The position numbers and the translations under genes were made by a program. A stretch of 64,000 nucleotides of DNA from Glandiceps talaboti (taxonomy: Eukaryota; Hemichordata; Enteropneusta; Spengelidae), in contig NC_135564.1 in assembly GCF_964340395.1 (NCBI RefSeq), positions 3,142,861-3,206,860 on the forward strand, written 5' to 3'. The notes beneath the pieces are model-generated. The model saw only the letters and a program-made list of their open reading frames with translations, ran no database searches and had not been told where the DNA came from. The stretch's first letter is position 1. Each line of letters begins with the position of its first letter. This document shows positions 27,115 to 40,756 of the stretch, piece after piece.

Positions 27115-28339
27115 ATGAGGTTGTTAAAAAGTCTGCGCATCTCGACCATTTTCCCGGTATTGGTAATCACCGTGCTGCTTATCTCGATACATCAGAGACG
27201 TGTCAACTTGAATACATTATATAGTGAGAATACTCAAGCGATAGAGGAACAGGTAAGTACATCAATGATCGTCAATTCCTGTCAAATATACTTGATATTT
27301 AGGAGGAAAGACACATATCTATCATGTTATGGTACTTCAGTGAAAACATTACAGAGTAATACACAAATATTGAAGATAACCTAAGTTACACACACGTCCA
27401 GATATGTATTTGAAATTGGAAAAGGCATTTACAATATTCATTCGTGTCCGATTTTACAGAACAAGGAACAACAGATTCAGGTTAGTTTGCAAGACACTAT
27501 TAGTAAGTCGACACCCCTAAGTACGATAATATCGATGACGGAGGAAGGCCAAGCTGCTTCACCCCAAATAAAGTCGACATTTGTCGAGAACACAGAGGGA
27601 CACAAGGCTACTTTGCCCATTGGCCAGGCAACATCAGACGTAGCGGACGAATCAGAAACAAATATCAAAGCTCAATCTACGAAATCTCGTTACTTGCTAC
27701 CGGTGAAAACACTTGAAGGTGGTGGAACAAATCGCCAATATATCATCTTCGAAAACGCAATTATGTTAGCGTTGTTGACCAGACGAACTTTAGTCCAAAT
27801 GCCTTTTTTCCTTCATGGTGGACATAGCTTTGGTTTTAGTAAGGAGCACATGAGAAGTTTTAATACCACCTTTGATCTTAACTATGTGAAAGAGTTATTG
27901 CCAATGGCAACGATAGAGGAATATGTAAACACCTGCAAACCAGAAAATACAAAAATCTTTACCTGGGAAAATACTGAAAAATATCAGACTACGCGAACAG
28001 TAATGCTTCGTGATAAAATCGGTATAGAGTTGGAAGGTGTTGATAAAGTAATGAAATTGGAAAAAATCGATTTAAAGCAATTTCAAAATCTAACTGATGA
28101 CGCCCAATGTCTTGTATATGTTGGAATCAATCGCTTCGATCTGGATATTGATCAACGGACCACTCAGTCACTCAAAGATGACATTACAAATCATCTTGTC
28201 CGGACGCCACGTGTTCAAAAGATTGTTAATGTGTTGACACGTGACATTTGCAATGGAGATCCTTACCTAGCACTTCATTGGAGAAATAAAACAGCCGAGG
28301 TAAGTACGTTTACTCTTAACATCATCATCATCATCATCG

Positions 28340-28411
<72 letters not shown>

Positions 28412-30834
28412 ACTATCATTTCACAAGATAACCAAATGGTCTGGTTATGTTAAATAATGGATAGATAAGTCTTAACAAGTTAAGCAAATAGGTGGAATTT
28501 TTAGATTCAAATTACAATATCTGAATAAAGTACACATTGTCCAATAATTTAATAAAGTATTGCATGAACCATCGCCGTAGTTCATAGAACTTTACAATAT
28601 ATTTACTTTGGAACGGTGGTAAATTGGAAACGAATGCGACATTTCAATCCATCTACTACGGAGTTCAAGCTTGATCACGCAATGATTTAAGTATTCAGTG
28701 TTAATGTTTATCTCTCAACTGGCGGAATAATGTGTTCCAGAGTAACCATATTCTACTGTCGTATTGATTCTTGGAACCATGAACAATATATTCTCCATCA
28801 TATATTTCAACTCTATATAAAAGAAGAATTTGTGTTGATAACAGAATAACAGATGAATACTATCTGAGTGAATTATTGTGTAATAGATTTTGAAGCGAAC
28901 AGCTTGGTGTGATTAGTATTATGATTAACACATTTATTTCTCCTCTATTTTTTGAATCTCTGGGAACACTTTCCCTTCAGAACAGGTTTCAAATGTGTAT
29001 TCTTATTCTGTCCTGTACTGTTCTGAAGTATAGTTGTCAATCTGTTAGCTGTTGTCACTGCAACATTTCACACACTATGCATTTCAGAGACCATGTGCTG
29101 GTAGCAGGAAGGAAAGTGACGAATGTAGAGATATCAAAAGAGAAGCATCGTACTTAGCTGGCATAGCAAGTTCAGAGATATTTAACCTAATGACGAAATA
29201 CAAACTGGGATGTGTGTATGTTGCATGTCCATTATGGTCACTGGTACGTTGATCTAGTTTCCTTTATTAAGTCACCATATGTGTACAAAAACCCCGACTG
29301 ATCACATATTTAAAATTGTGTTCAATACAATATAATAATACGAATGCCTTCATAAGTTGAATGAAAATATCAAATGGTGATGTTGGGATTACAGATGACT
29401 GGAATTATGAGTTTATGTATATCGAAGTAATATAAGAATTTTGCTAACAACAACATAGACAAAACTGTATTTGATATAAACAAAGACTGGAATAACATGA
29501 CTTTAAAATGTTCTGTATGTATGTTAATAAAGTTATCTTTACAATTTATTTCATGGTTTAACATGGACTATTTGTAGTTGGTGGGTTTACTAGTACAATG
29601 AAATGTTACAAACAATCATATCATAATCATATAATATATGAAAGCTTCAGGAAAAATAACTCAAAATTGAAATTCAGCTTCACTGGGAAAACCTATTGTT
29701 GACAATGTATAATAGTTGGATAAACCAATATTAATAATATATCAGAATACTGATTTAGCTTTTTCTTATTTCATGAGGAAATCATTGACCACTTGGCGAA
29801 GAGAATACCACGTGACCATATCTTCATATCAGCAAATCTCACAACTGGGAGAAAGGAAAATCAAGATTACTTTGATGATTATTATTACTTGTCATTGATT
29901 GAACAAGAAATTGTCTACAGTAAGTTTTACTTGTCATTGATAGAATATGAAATTGTCTGCAATAAGTTTTATTTGTCATTGACTGAACACGTTGTCTACG
30001 GTTAGTTTTATTTGTCATTGATTGAACAAGAAGTTGTCTACAGTAAGTTTTATTTGTCATTGACTGAAAAAATGTATACGATACGTTTTGAGCAGATAAC
30101 ATTAAATACCTGATATGATAAAATAACACATTCTATGTTAGACACAAACCTCCTTAGAACACATAGTGTTCCCACCCTTCAAGTACAACTAAACCGGAAG
30201 ACGTTGTTTTAGGTTTTTCAAAGTGAGATGAAGATTAAGATACAATAATTCGGTAAACACTCTGTGATGATGCTCCTCAGATACATGGCTTCTGTGAAAC
30301 TAGCGTCCAAAGAAGATTGGAAGTATCCATGTATCGCCATTTCCTGACAGAACAGGAAAGCTATAATTGAAATATCACATGGAGTTGCAAATATTTATAT
30401 CAATATTAAGGTTCACCTGCATTGAAAATGTGAGGAAAACGATTACCATCAATGACAGTATATAGTTATCTTTGTACATGACAGATGAACTTGCAGCTGT
30501 TGGCTAACTATGTAAAATGAGTTTTAATTTTCAGATAAGTATTTGAAACTGTGTTTGTACCTTGACTCTGCCTGTGAGAGACTATTACCATCATCTCAAT
30601 CATTTACTATATCGTTGTATGTAGAGAATATATAATTCTATGCTGTTTTATGTGTGGCCTATAACAAGTATTTCGTTTTGTGTTCGTACAGGAGCAGAAG
30701 TGTTTATATCTGCTGCAGCGTCCAATTGGTCACACTTTGTGGTCAAGCAGAGAGAGGTGGCTGAAAAAACTACATACACCATTCGTACGCTTAGTGGGAT
30801 GGCGAATAACAACGGTTCTAGAATGATAATATAA
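27115..30834 (+). CDS. O-fucosyltransferase-like type II membrane protein, array copy 4
   Basis: Exons: 27115-27252, 27460-28299, 29088-29243, 29778-29919, 30692-30834 (472 aa), GT-AG, phases 0, 0, 0, 1; the exon 3 donor is GTACGT. The stem lacks 15 residues present at the start of exon 2 in copy 3 because of a clean in-frame deletion, so exon 2 begins NKEQQIQ. GGGTNRQ, LHWRNKT, GCVYVACPLW and the terminal AEVFISAAASNWSHFVV block are intact. The 5' three exons differ from copy 5 by only a few residues, while the last two exons match copy 3, so this gene looks like the product of unequal crossing-over in intron 3. It should be active if the family is. Acceptor unknown. Confidence 0.72.
28318..28411. 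repeat. (ATC)n repeat after exon 2 donor of copy 4
   Basis: About 30 ATC units with one GTC, starting about 18 bp after the donor. The sister repeat in copy 5 is about 39 bp shorter although flanks are nearly identical, so it changes fast. Confidence 0.93.
29886..30080 (+). repeat. 42-bp exon-end/splice-donor array, copy 4
   Basis: Same unit order and lesions as copy 3 (dead donor in unit 2, GTTAGT plus TAG in unit 3). Unit 1 donor GT at 29920. Confidence 0.85.
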
Positions 30835-30854
30835 TAACTTTTGTGGCGACATTC

Positions 30855-31180
30855 TGTTAGGTGTGTGGTTCCGGTTACCGGACCACATGTAGATTTTCAC
30901 TGCCGACCCTAAAAAAACTGTTGTACGTATTTGAGAAAAACAGCTGTCGACAATTGTGAAGTCTCGCGAGAAATAGTGGATGCGGAAGCAGACATCAACT
31001 TCAAAAGATAATATAAAAGTGTCCTTCCAATATGTAGTGGTTGTACATCTGATGGGAAGAAACCAATAATACAGAGACCATATGGAAAACGTCAGAAAAC
31101 ATAACTACCTGAACTAGACACTCACACACGAAAAAAAAATCTACTACCCCACCCATTCTAAAACTTGGAACCGCACAATT
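30855..31180. repeat. Dispersed repeat R1 after copy 4
   Basis: Near-identical to 26255-26580, exactly 4600 bp away. Confidence 0.8.
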
Positions 31181-31714
31181 TATTTCAACCCCAAATAAAC
31201 AATGTTAAAGGTGAACACAATAACGAACTGGTAATACAAGCTTTGCCACAGTCTTCCCCTTCTCTGTGAATTGGTAGATGCGCTGAATGGGGATAACGTC
31301 ATGGCCATAAGTCATACAAATACTATCACGACATGACGCGTGACATTACAAGTGTGACGATTCTCACTCTAAAATTCCTGCAGGACCAAATACAGTTATT
31401 TTCTATGACAGTTTCACAATAGAGTCAGGTTAGGCCTTGACAATGCAACGTATAAGAATAGAGCGGGAAATGGTGTCATTCCTTCAGTCACTACATACAT
31501 GGCTATAGTAAATGTTTTGCGTATATATAGAAAAAAATTAATAAAATGTATTAAATTGAATGCCTCGGTGGAGTAAGTATGTTTCAATGAAGCAAGCTGT
31601 GATGGAAACCTAATAATCAAACAAAGCGTACGTGGCCATTCTAGTTGTTATAGCCATTACATATATTTTGTTCTCAGTGATCATTGTCCAAATTTTGTCC
31701 CGAGACTAGTAGAA

Positions 31715-32919
31715 ATGAGGTTGTTAAAAAGTCTGCGCATCTCGACCATTTTCCCGGTATTGGTAATCACCGTGCTGCTTATCTCGATACATCAGAGACG
31801 TGTCAACTTGAATACATTATATAGTGAGAATACTCAAGCGATAGAGGAACAGGTAAGTACATCAATGATCGTCAATTCCTGTCAAATATACTTGATATTT
31901 AGGAGGAAAGACACATATCTATCATGTTATGGTACTTCAGTGAAAACATTACAGAGTAATACACAAATATTGAAGATAACCTAAGTTACACACACGTCCA
32001 GATATGTATTTGAAATTGGAAAAGACATTTACAATATTCATTCGTGTCCGATTTTACAGAACAAGGAACAACAGATTCAGGTTAGTTTGCAAGACACTAT
32101 TAGTAAGTCGACACCCCAAAGTACGATAATATCGATGACGGAGGAAGGCCAAGCTGCTTCACCCCAAATAAAGTCGACATTTGTCGAGAACACAGAGGGA
32201 CACAAGGCTACTTTGCCCATTGGCCAGGCAACATCAGACGTAGCGGACGAATCAGAAACAAATATCAAAGCTCAATCTACGAAATCTCGTTACTTGCTAC
32301 CGGTGAAAACACTTGAAGGTGGTGGAACAAATCGCCAATATATCATCTTCGAAAACGCAATTATGTTAGCGTTGTTGACCAGACGAACTTTAGTCCAAAT
32401 GCCTTTTTTCCTTCATGGTGGACATAGCTTTGGTTTTAGTAAGGAGCACATGAGAAGTTTTAATACCACCTTTGATCTTAACTATGTGAAAGAGTTATTG
32501 CCAATGGCAACAATAGAGGAATATGTAAACACCTGCAAACCAGAAAATACAAAAATCTTTACCTGGGAAAATACTGAAAAATATCAGACTACGCGAACAG
32601 TAATGCTTCGTGATAAAATCGGTATAGAGTTGGAAGGTGTTGATAAAGTAATGAAAATGGAAAAAATCGATTTAAAACAATTTCAAAATCTAACTGATGA
32701 CGCCCAATGTCTTGTATATGTTGGAATCAATCGCTTCGATCTGGATATTGATCAACAGACCACTCAGTCACTCAAAGATGACATTACAAATCATCTTGTC
32801 CGGACGCCACGTGTTCAAAAGATTGTTAATGTGTTGACACGTGACATTTGCAATGGAGATCCTTACCTAGCACTTCATTGGAGAAATAAAACAGCCGAGG
32901 TAAGTACGTTTACTCTTAA

Positions 32920-32972
<53 letters not shown>

Positions 32973-35900
32973 ATTATCATTTCACAAGATAACCAAATGG
33001 TCTGGTTATGTTAAATAATGGATAGATAAGTCTTAACAAGTTAAGCAAATAGGTGGAATTTTTAGATTCAAATTACAATATCTGAATAAAGTACACATTG
33101 TCCAATAATTTAATAAAGTATTGCATGAACCATCGCCGTAGTTCATAGAACTTTACAATATATTTACTTTGGAACGGTGGTAAATTGGAAACGAATGCGA
33201 CATTTCAATCCATCTACAACGGTGTTCAAGCTTGATCACGCAATGATTTAAGTTATTCAGTGTTAATGTTTATCTCTCAACTAGCGGAATAATGTGTTCC
33301 AGAGTAACCATATTCTACTGTCGTATTGATTCTTGGAACCATGAACAATATATTCTCCATCATATATTTCAACTCTATATAAAAGAAGAATTTGTGTTGA
33401 TAACAGAATAACAGATGAATACTATCTGAGTGAATTATTGTGTAATAGATTTTGAAGCGAACAGCTTGGTGTGATTAGTATTATGATTAACACATTTATT
33501 TCTCCTCTATTTTTTGAATCTCTGGTAACACTTTCCCTTCAGAACAGGTTTCAAATGTGTATTCTTATTCTGTCCTGTACTGTTCTGAAGTATAGTTGTC
33601 AATCTGTCAGCTGTTATCACTGCAACATTTCACACACTATGCATTTCAGAGACCATGTGCTGGTAGCAGGAAGGAAAGTGACGAATGCACAGATATCAAA
33701 AGAGAAGCATCGTACTTAGGTGGCATAGCAAGTTCAGAGATATTTAACCTAATGACGAAATACAAACTGGGATGTGTGTATGTTGCATGTCCATTATGGT
33801 CACTTGTAAGTTCCTTTATTAAGTTACCATATGTACAAAAACCCCGACTGATCACATATTTAAAATTGGTGTTCAATACAATATAATAATACGAATGCCT
33901 TCATAAGTTGAATGAAAATATCAAATGGTGATGTTGGGATTACAGATGGCTCGAATTATGACTTTACGTATATCGAAGTAATATAAGAAGATTGTTAACA
34001 ACAACATAGACAAAACTGTAATTGAAATAAACAAAGATTGGAATAACGTGACTTTAAAATGTTCTGTACGTATGTTGATAAAGTTGGCGGGTTGACTGGT
34101 ACTATACAAATTTTAGAAACACGTTTTGAAAATCCTAATCGTAATATTAATAAACTTCAGGAAAAACAACTCAAAATTCAACAAATGCAACTACAGTTCG
34201 AAAACTTAACAAAAATCGACAGGAGTTCATATGACTAAATTATATAAAATACGTGTTACAGTAACGCAATATCTGACTCATAAACCCATATAATTTTTCT
34301 AACCTTGTTAATTTCCCTTACAAATTCACATAACCAATTGTAATTTCATGCGATTACATTCTAAGCATGGCTTTAGTTGGTGATCGGTCATTTCGTATAA
34401 GAATTAACCCAAGAAATTAACTGCAATCATACATTTAATTAAACTATCGTGTATACTGGTAGGGTACTTTTGGCGAGAAATTACAAAAATTAAATAAACA
34501 TATTGGTAACATAGCCGATAGTATATTATTTCAATGCCGAACAGTTATTTGTGTGTGTGAGCTATATATAGTGTCAAAATCCAGTTTGGCAACAATTTTC
34601 AGTTGAAGTAAACCAATATTAATAATATATCAGAATACTGATTTAGCTTTTTCTTATTTCATGAGGAAATCATTGACCACTTGGCGAAGAGAATACCACG
34701 TGACCATATCTTCATATCAGCAAATCTCACAACTGGGAGAACGGAAAACCAAGATTACTTTGATGATTATTATTACTTGTCATTGATTGAACAAGAAATT
34801 GTCTACAGTAAGTTTTACTTGTCATTGATTGAACAAGAAGTTGTCAAGTAAGATTTATTTGTCATTGACTGAATAAGGAGTTGTCTACAGTAAGTTGTAT
34901 TTGTCATTGTTTGAACAAGAAATTGTCTACAGTAAGTTATATTTGTCATTGACTGAACAAGAAATTGTCTACAGTAAGTTATATTTGTCATTGATTGAAC
35001 AAGAAATTGTCTACAGTAAGTTTTACTTGTCATTGATTGAACAAGAAGTTGTCTACAGTAAGTTATATTTGTCATTGATTGAACAAGAAATTGTCTACAG
35101 TAAGTTATATTTGTCATTGATTGAACAAGAAATTGTCTACAGTAAGTTCTATTTGTCATTGATTGAACAAGACGTTGTCTACAGTAAGTTTTATTTGTCA
35201 TTGATTGAACAAAATAGATGTATACGATACCTTTTTAGCAGAACACGTAAAATACCATGTTCTTCATACATCTGATATCATAAAGCAACACAATTTATGA
35301 CAGACACAAACCTCCTTAGATCACATTGTGTTCCCTCCCTTCAAGTACAACTAAACCGGAAGACATTTTTAAGGTTTTTCAAAGTCAGATTAAGATTACC
35401 GGTAAGATACAACAATTCAGTCAAAGACTCTCTGATGATGCTCCTCAGATACATGTCTTCTGTGAAACTAGCGTCCAAAGAAGCATGGGAAGTATCCATA
35501 TATCGCCATTTCTTGACAGAAAAAGAAAGCTAGTGTCTTTCACTATAATTGAAATATATCAATATTAAAGGTTCGCCTACATTGTATGTAAATGTGTGGA
35601 AAACGATTATCACCAATGACAGTATATAATTATCTTTGTACATGACAGATGAACTTGCAGCTGTTGGCTAACTATGTAAAATAAGTTTTAATTTTCAGAT
35701 AAGTATTTGAAACTGTGTTTGTGCCTTGACTCTGCCTGTGAGAGACTATTACCATCATCTCAATCATTTACTATATCGTTGTATGTAGAGAATATATAAT
35801 TCTATGCTGTTTTATTGTGGCCTATAACAAGTATTTCGTTTTGTGTTCGTACAGGAGCCGAAGTGTTTGTATCGGCTGGATCGTCCAATTGGTCACAATT

Positions 35901-35997
35901 TGTGGTCAGGCAGAGAGAACTGGCTGAAAAAACTACATACAACATTCGTGATCTTCCTGGGATGCCGAATAACAACACTTATAGAATGATAATATAA
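31715..35997 (+). CDS. O-fucosyltransferase-like type II membrane protein, array copy 5
   Basis: Exons: 31715-31852, 32060-32899, 33650-33805, 34666-34807, 35855-35997 (472 aa), GT-AG, phases 0, 0, 0, 1. Exons 1 and 2 are almost identical to copy 4; in exon 2 only three residues differ (L/Q in the stem, L/M near KVMK, R/Q near DQ-x-TTQS). The last exon encodes AEVFVSAGSSNWSQFVV, identical in protein to copy 2 and not to copy 4. Unit 2 of the exon 4 repeat array has the same frameshift and TAA stop (34849-34851) as copy 2, so only the first donor keeps the frame. Motifs for the donor-sugar site (GGGTNRQ, LHWR) are intact. Confidence 0.72.
32919..32972. repeat. (ATC)n repeat after exon 2 donor of copy 5
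   Basis: Shorter version of the repeat in copy 4, starting about 18 bp after the donor. Confidence 0.93.
34774..35217 (+). repeat. 42-bp exon-end/splice-donor array, copy 5
   Basis: About ten units. Units 3-10 are nearly perfect, with intact CAGTAAGTT donors and open over 126 codons, but they are cut off from exon 4 by the TAA in unit 2. The very regular later units suggest recent homogenisation. Confidence 0.87.
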
Positions 35998-36009
35998 TAA
36001 CCTTTGGGG

Positions 36010-36300
36010 AGACATTCTGTTAGGTGTGTGGTTCCGGTTACCCGACCCCACCTAGTTTTTCACTGCCGACCCTAAAAAAATGTTGTACGTATTTGAGAAA
36101 AACAGCTGTCGAAAATTGTGAAGTCTCGCGAGAAATAGTGGATGGGGAAACAGACATCAACTTAAAGAGACAATATAAAACTGTCCTTCCAATCTGTAGT
36201 GGCTGTACATCTGATGGGAAGAAACCAATAATAAAGAGACCATTTGGAAAACAACAGTAAACATAACTACCTGAACTAGACACTCACACATGAAAAAAAC
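36010..36300. repeat. Dispersed repeat R1 after copy 5
   Basis: The best-preserved reading of the coding-like core: D-G-E-T-D-I-N-L-K-R-Q-Y-K-T-V then L-P-I-C-S-G-C-T-S-D-G-K-K in the + frame. Origin unknown. Confidence 0.8.
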
Positions 36301-36670
36301 ACCCAAAAACCCACTACAGTCACGAGAACAAATACCCTTGGTTATCCATACTGACACTCATGTGGTTTGGAGTTCTGTTATTATTACATATCTTTTAATC
36401 TGAAACGGCAAATTTGCGTATAATTCATATTCATGCAAGTATGTAGGTAAAGCACTATCGCGCTGACATTTGCATATCATTTGCATACAGGTATGCACGG
36501 CAGTGCAATTACCACTAGTATGCGTGCACCGCATCCATGGGTAAAGAATCCCCGACATATTTCGCAAATTTGCAAACTTTAATGACTCTGACAAATGGAA
36601 CTTTATAATGACGAAGGAGCCTATTAAAGGCAACTAGTAAATTTTATTGAACAAGCATACATGTATGTAT

Positions 36671-36857
36671 CACCCCAATATGTAATAATTAACCCAATAT
36701 GTAATACTAACCCAATGTTATTACATATTGGGTTAGTATTACATATTGGGTTATGGTGTTATTACATATTGGGTTAGTATTACATATTGGGTTAAGGTGT
36801 TATTACATATTGGGTTAGTATTACATATTGGGTTGATTATTACATATTGGGGTGATA
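36671..36857. repeat. Palindromic ATTACATATTGGGTTA tandem repeat
   Basis: Two units of the complement (TAACCCAATATGTAAT) on the left are followed by about seven units of ATTACATATTGGGTTA on the right, so the whole forms a large imperfect hairpin. The outer ends CACCCCAATATGTAAT and ATTACATATTGGGGTG form matching inverted termini. Confidence 0.85.
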
Positions 36858-37094
36858 CACATGTACACCACAAGATGTGATCATCTGTATGTTTCATCGT
36901 AGTACTGTTACTTTTCTGTACTTGTTATGATTATACTCTTTCCATTTCCTCGTTTCTTTAGAGTATTTATTTAATATCACAGTGACAAATAAAAACCTAT
37001 GCGCTAGGTGATATATTAACTTTCTGTTTTTTGTATTGGTAATTTGTAAAAAAAAAAGAAAAAAGAAAGAAAGAAAGTCTATTCACATTTTACT

Positions 37095-37870
<776 letters not shown>

Positions 37871-37887
37871 CGAGAGAGATAGAAAGA

Positions 37888-38147
<260 letters not shown>

Positions 38148-38633
38148 GAGGAAAGGCTTACAAAATAACGAACAGTTTGGTTCGAGCCAGTCCCGGACAA
38201 GATTTCGTCCCAAAGCGAAGACTTGGCTTTATATATATAGTTAGGTTTACAATTTGTCCCGGAACAAAGTTATCAGTGTGCTAATGCGTTTCGTCTGGTC
38301 GTGTCCCAAATGACGCACTCAAAGGTGACCCTTGTCTCAATAGAAGGAAAATAGAGGAATTCAGATCTGTACTACAAGGGGTGTAATGAAAATAAGTCAC
38401 TACTTCGATACGACTATAGCACAAGTTTCCAGGTATACAGTAAACGTAATATATAATATACGATATTATCGGACTGAAAGAGTGGAATTAACAAAATAGA
38501 TATTGGAGGATTGTGAATTACAATAATACTTGGTGAACGTGAATCTAAATCAGGAGATACTGGTGAATGATGAATTAAAACTTTTGCTTCCTGTTGAATG
38601 GCAATCGAATGGGGTATCTCCCCCCCCCCCTCG

Positions 38634-38797
38634 CCATATCGGCTGGATTGTCCAATTGGTCACAATATGTGGTGATGCAGGGGAACAGACTCGAAAAACT
38701 ACATGCAACATCCAGGATCTTCCTGGAATGCTGTAAAACCACAATCAGTTTTTTTCGGCATTCCAGGAAGATCTCGGATGTTGTATGTAGTTTTATC
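38634..38797. pseudogene. Relic of the family's last exon, with inverted duplicate
   Basis: 38634-38735 matches the last exon of copies 2/5 (ATCGGCTGGATTGTCCAATTG; AAAAACTACATGCAACATCC; GATCTTCCTGGAATGC) but is frameshifted by poly-C expansion upstream and small indels. Directly after, 38757-38797 is an inverted copy of its second half (GGCATTCCAGGAAGATC...), so the fragment folds on itself. No other exons of a seventh gene were found nearby. Confidence 0.75.
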
Positions 38798-38829
38798 ACA
38801 ATACATTACACGTGGACACCGTATTTTGT

Positions 38830-40640
38830 GTAAGCTATGACTAAACGTGTTTGTTTTGAAATTGTTGTACACACATTGAGTTGTCTACTCTGCAAAATGA
38901 GTACATTAATGATCTTTAATATCAAATGTAAAGATTGTCAAGATAAATATATATATTAGGGTATTCGTGAGGTTTTTAGAGAAACCCTTGAAGATCGGAG
39001 ATGTTATTGTATCATGCCAAACATTATTGATAGACGTGACCAATACAAGTATAGTAAAGGCAGAATAATGGACCGATTTGACTTTTCCTATAAATGATCA
39101 GTTTTTCAGATAAAGGAACAGATGAATACGTAATGGTATAATGAATTACACAGGGGCAATCTGATTATTCATCACTGAAAGTGTTGACACACAGACAGGA
39201 AGAACAGCGCCCTCACAGTCAAATGTACAAAGGACAATTTAGATCACACAATATTTACTGTGGTGGTAATAGTGTGTAACAACTAATTTTATTCAAATTA
39301 TCAACGTGGTGGTAGTGATGGGATATAGAGACTATCTGAATGGATAAGTTAGGCAGTGCTTCGCTCCTCCCAAAACTTGTCAGTGAAGATTATCGAACTG
39401 TTACCTATACATACAGAGGCTTCCAACTTCTAAACAGGGACAGACTGAAATTGATACTCGCAACAATAGTTATTAATAAAATGTCAGCACTGGTTTAATA
39501 TTATATAATGTAAGCTGTTACATGGATTCTGAATAGGCTTAAATATTTCATTAAATTAGTTTTGATGATATCATTATATAGAGTTAGTGTTTTGCGAACA
39601 CAAAATTCGCAACCAAACTTATTATGATAAACATAAAGGGAACAAGCAGAATCTACGGCGGTGGGGGGGGGGGGCTGAGAAGAAAATATTTTGGTCAAAA
39701 AAAAATTCGCAGCTCCCTCCCTACGCGTTCTCAAATATTTCATTTTCCCCTAAATGAACGAAGAATTTTCGTAGCGTCTCCCCCCCCCCACCAGGCTACA
39801 CAGAGATTCTTAGATGTGCAATTATACGGTATCCTCCCCTGCCCCCGCATTCTGGAGATGTACAATTATTGTTTGGTACACTACATAAACATAACAGTGG
39901 CGGTCGACTTCAGCATCCCTCATACATAATGAGGTTTCTTCACAAATAGATATGAGCCTTACTGTAACCTATTCTTGGAGATTCTTTGCCAGCAGGGTTT
40001 TTCTCTTCAATATTGATTTGGGGGAGAAACAGCATCACCATGATCGCTGGTGGCGAGGGGGTGTCCTTCCACGTATAGTGAGCATGTATATAAAATTAAG
40101 GACATGTAGGAGGCCATTTAAAATTTCAAACCATATAAACATGATTAAAGCCATAAAGTGCTTAAAACTTGTCATCAATACCTCAATTTTACTCTCAGTA
40201 CATTAATATATGGCTATATTGTCTATATGTTAACGTAATAAAGAGATATTGAGGTAAACACACACATTCGCTTGGCTGTCGACTCTCCCTCTCCCCCCCC
40301 TCCCCTCCCTCTCTTTCTCTCACGACATATATAAACAAACATGGCAGTTACCTACCCCATACTTACATATAGGGTGCCATTTCGGGTTGCATTGTACTTG
40401 GTAAACGACCGCTCCTGAGGTTGCATTTTGTTCAAATCATGGGCAAAGTTTTCGCCCCCCCCCCCCATGACGATCAGAATTTTCTTGGTCCCCTTCGCAC
40501 GTTCTCCCCCCCCCCTTTTTTTCCTCAAGCCCCCCCCCCCCCCCGTGTAAAGTTTGCTCGTTCCCTTAATATGTCATTTTAGGTTCTTCAGTGGATTTAA
40601 TTCTTTTAATAAAGCATGCTGATGGACCTTTTGTGTGTAT
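38830..40640. other. Gene-free interval with homopolymer C and G runs
   Basis: No supported exon. Holds G13 at about 39662-39674, poly-C runs at 39781-39789, 40455-40466, 40506-40515 and 40530-40544, and a CT-rich stretch at 40284-40322. Open frames at 39624-39929 and 39952-40206 have no recognisable domain. Confidence 0.6.
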
Positions 40641-40756
40641 ATATATCATAAGCATACGTGGCATTTATCGCCACTATACCTATATCCATTAAGCACCCTA
40701 CAACTGCTATATCTACTGTCTCTGATAACCTGTATGATTTTGGAGAAATTCGCAAG

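Noticed and set aside
34815-35201. Minus-strand 128-codon frame (and 43375-43812) across the 42-bp arrays
   Set aside because: It is the complement of the exon-end repeat; openness follows from the 42-bp period and there is no splice or start context on that strand.
34774-35217. CRISPR-like appearance of regular 42-bp units
   Set aside because: Units are contiguous without unique spacers, lie in eukaryotic introns and extend an exon; no cas genes.
38170-38200. Possible tRNA B box (GGTTCGAGCC)
   Set aside because: No A box at the right distance and no cloverleaf could be drawn.
40658-40756. Upstream in-frame extension of copy 6 (and 14960-15040 of copy 2)
   Set aside because: The extension starts with GTG, not ATG, and is not conserved in frame among copies; the ATG before the basic-hydrophobic anchor is aligned in all six.
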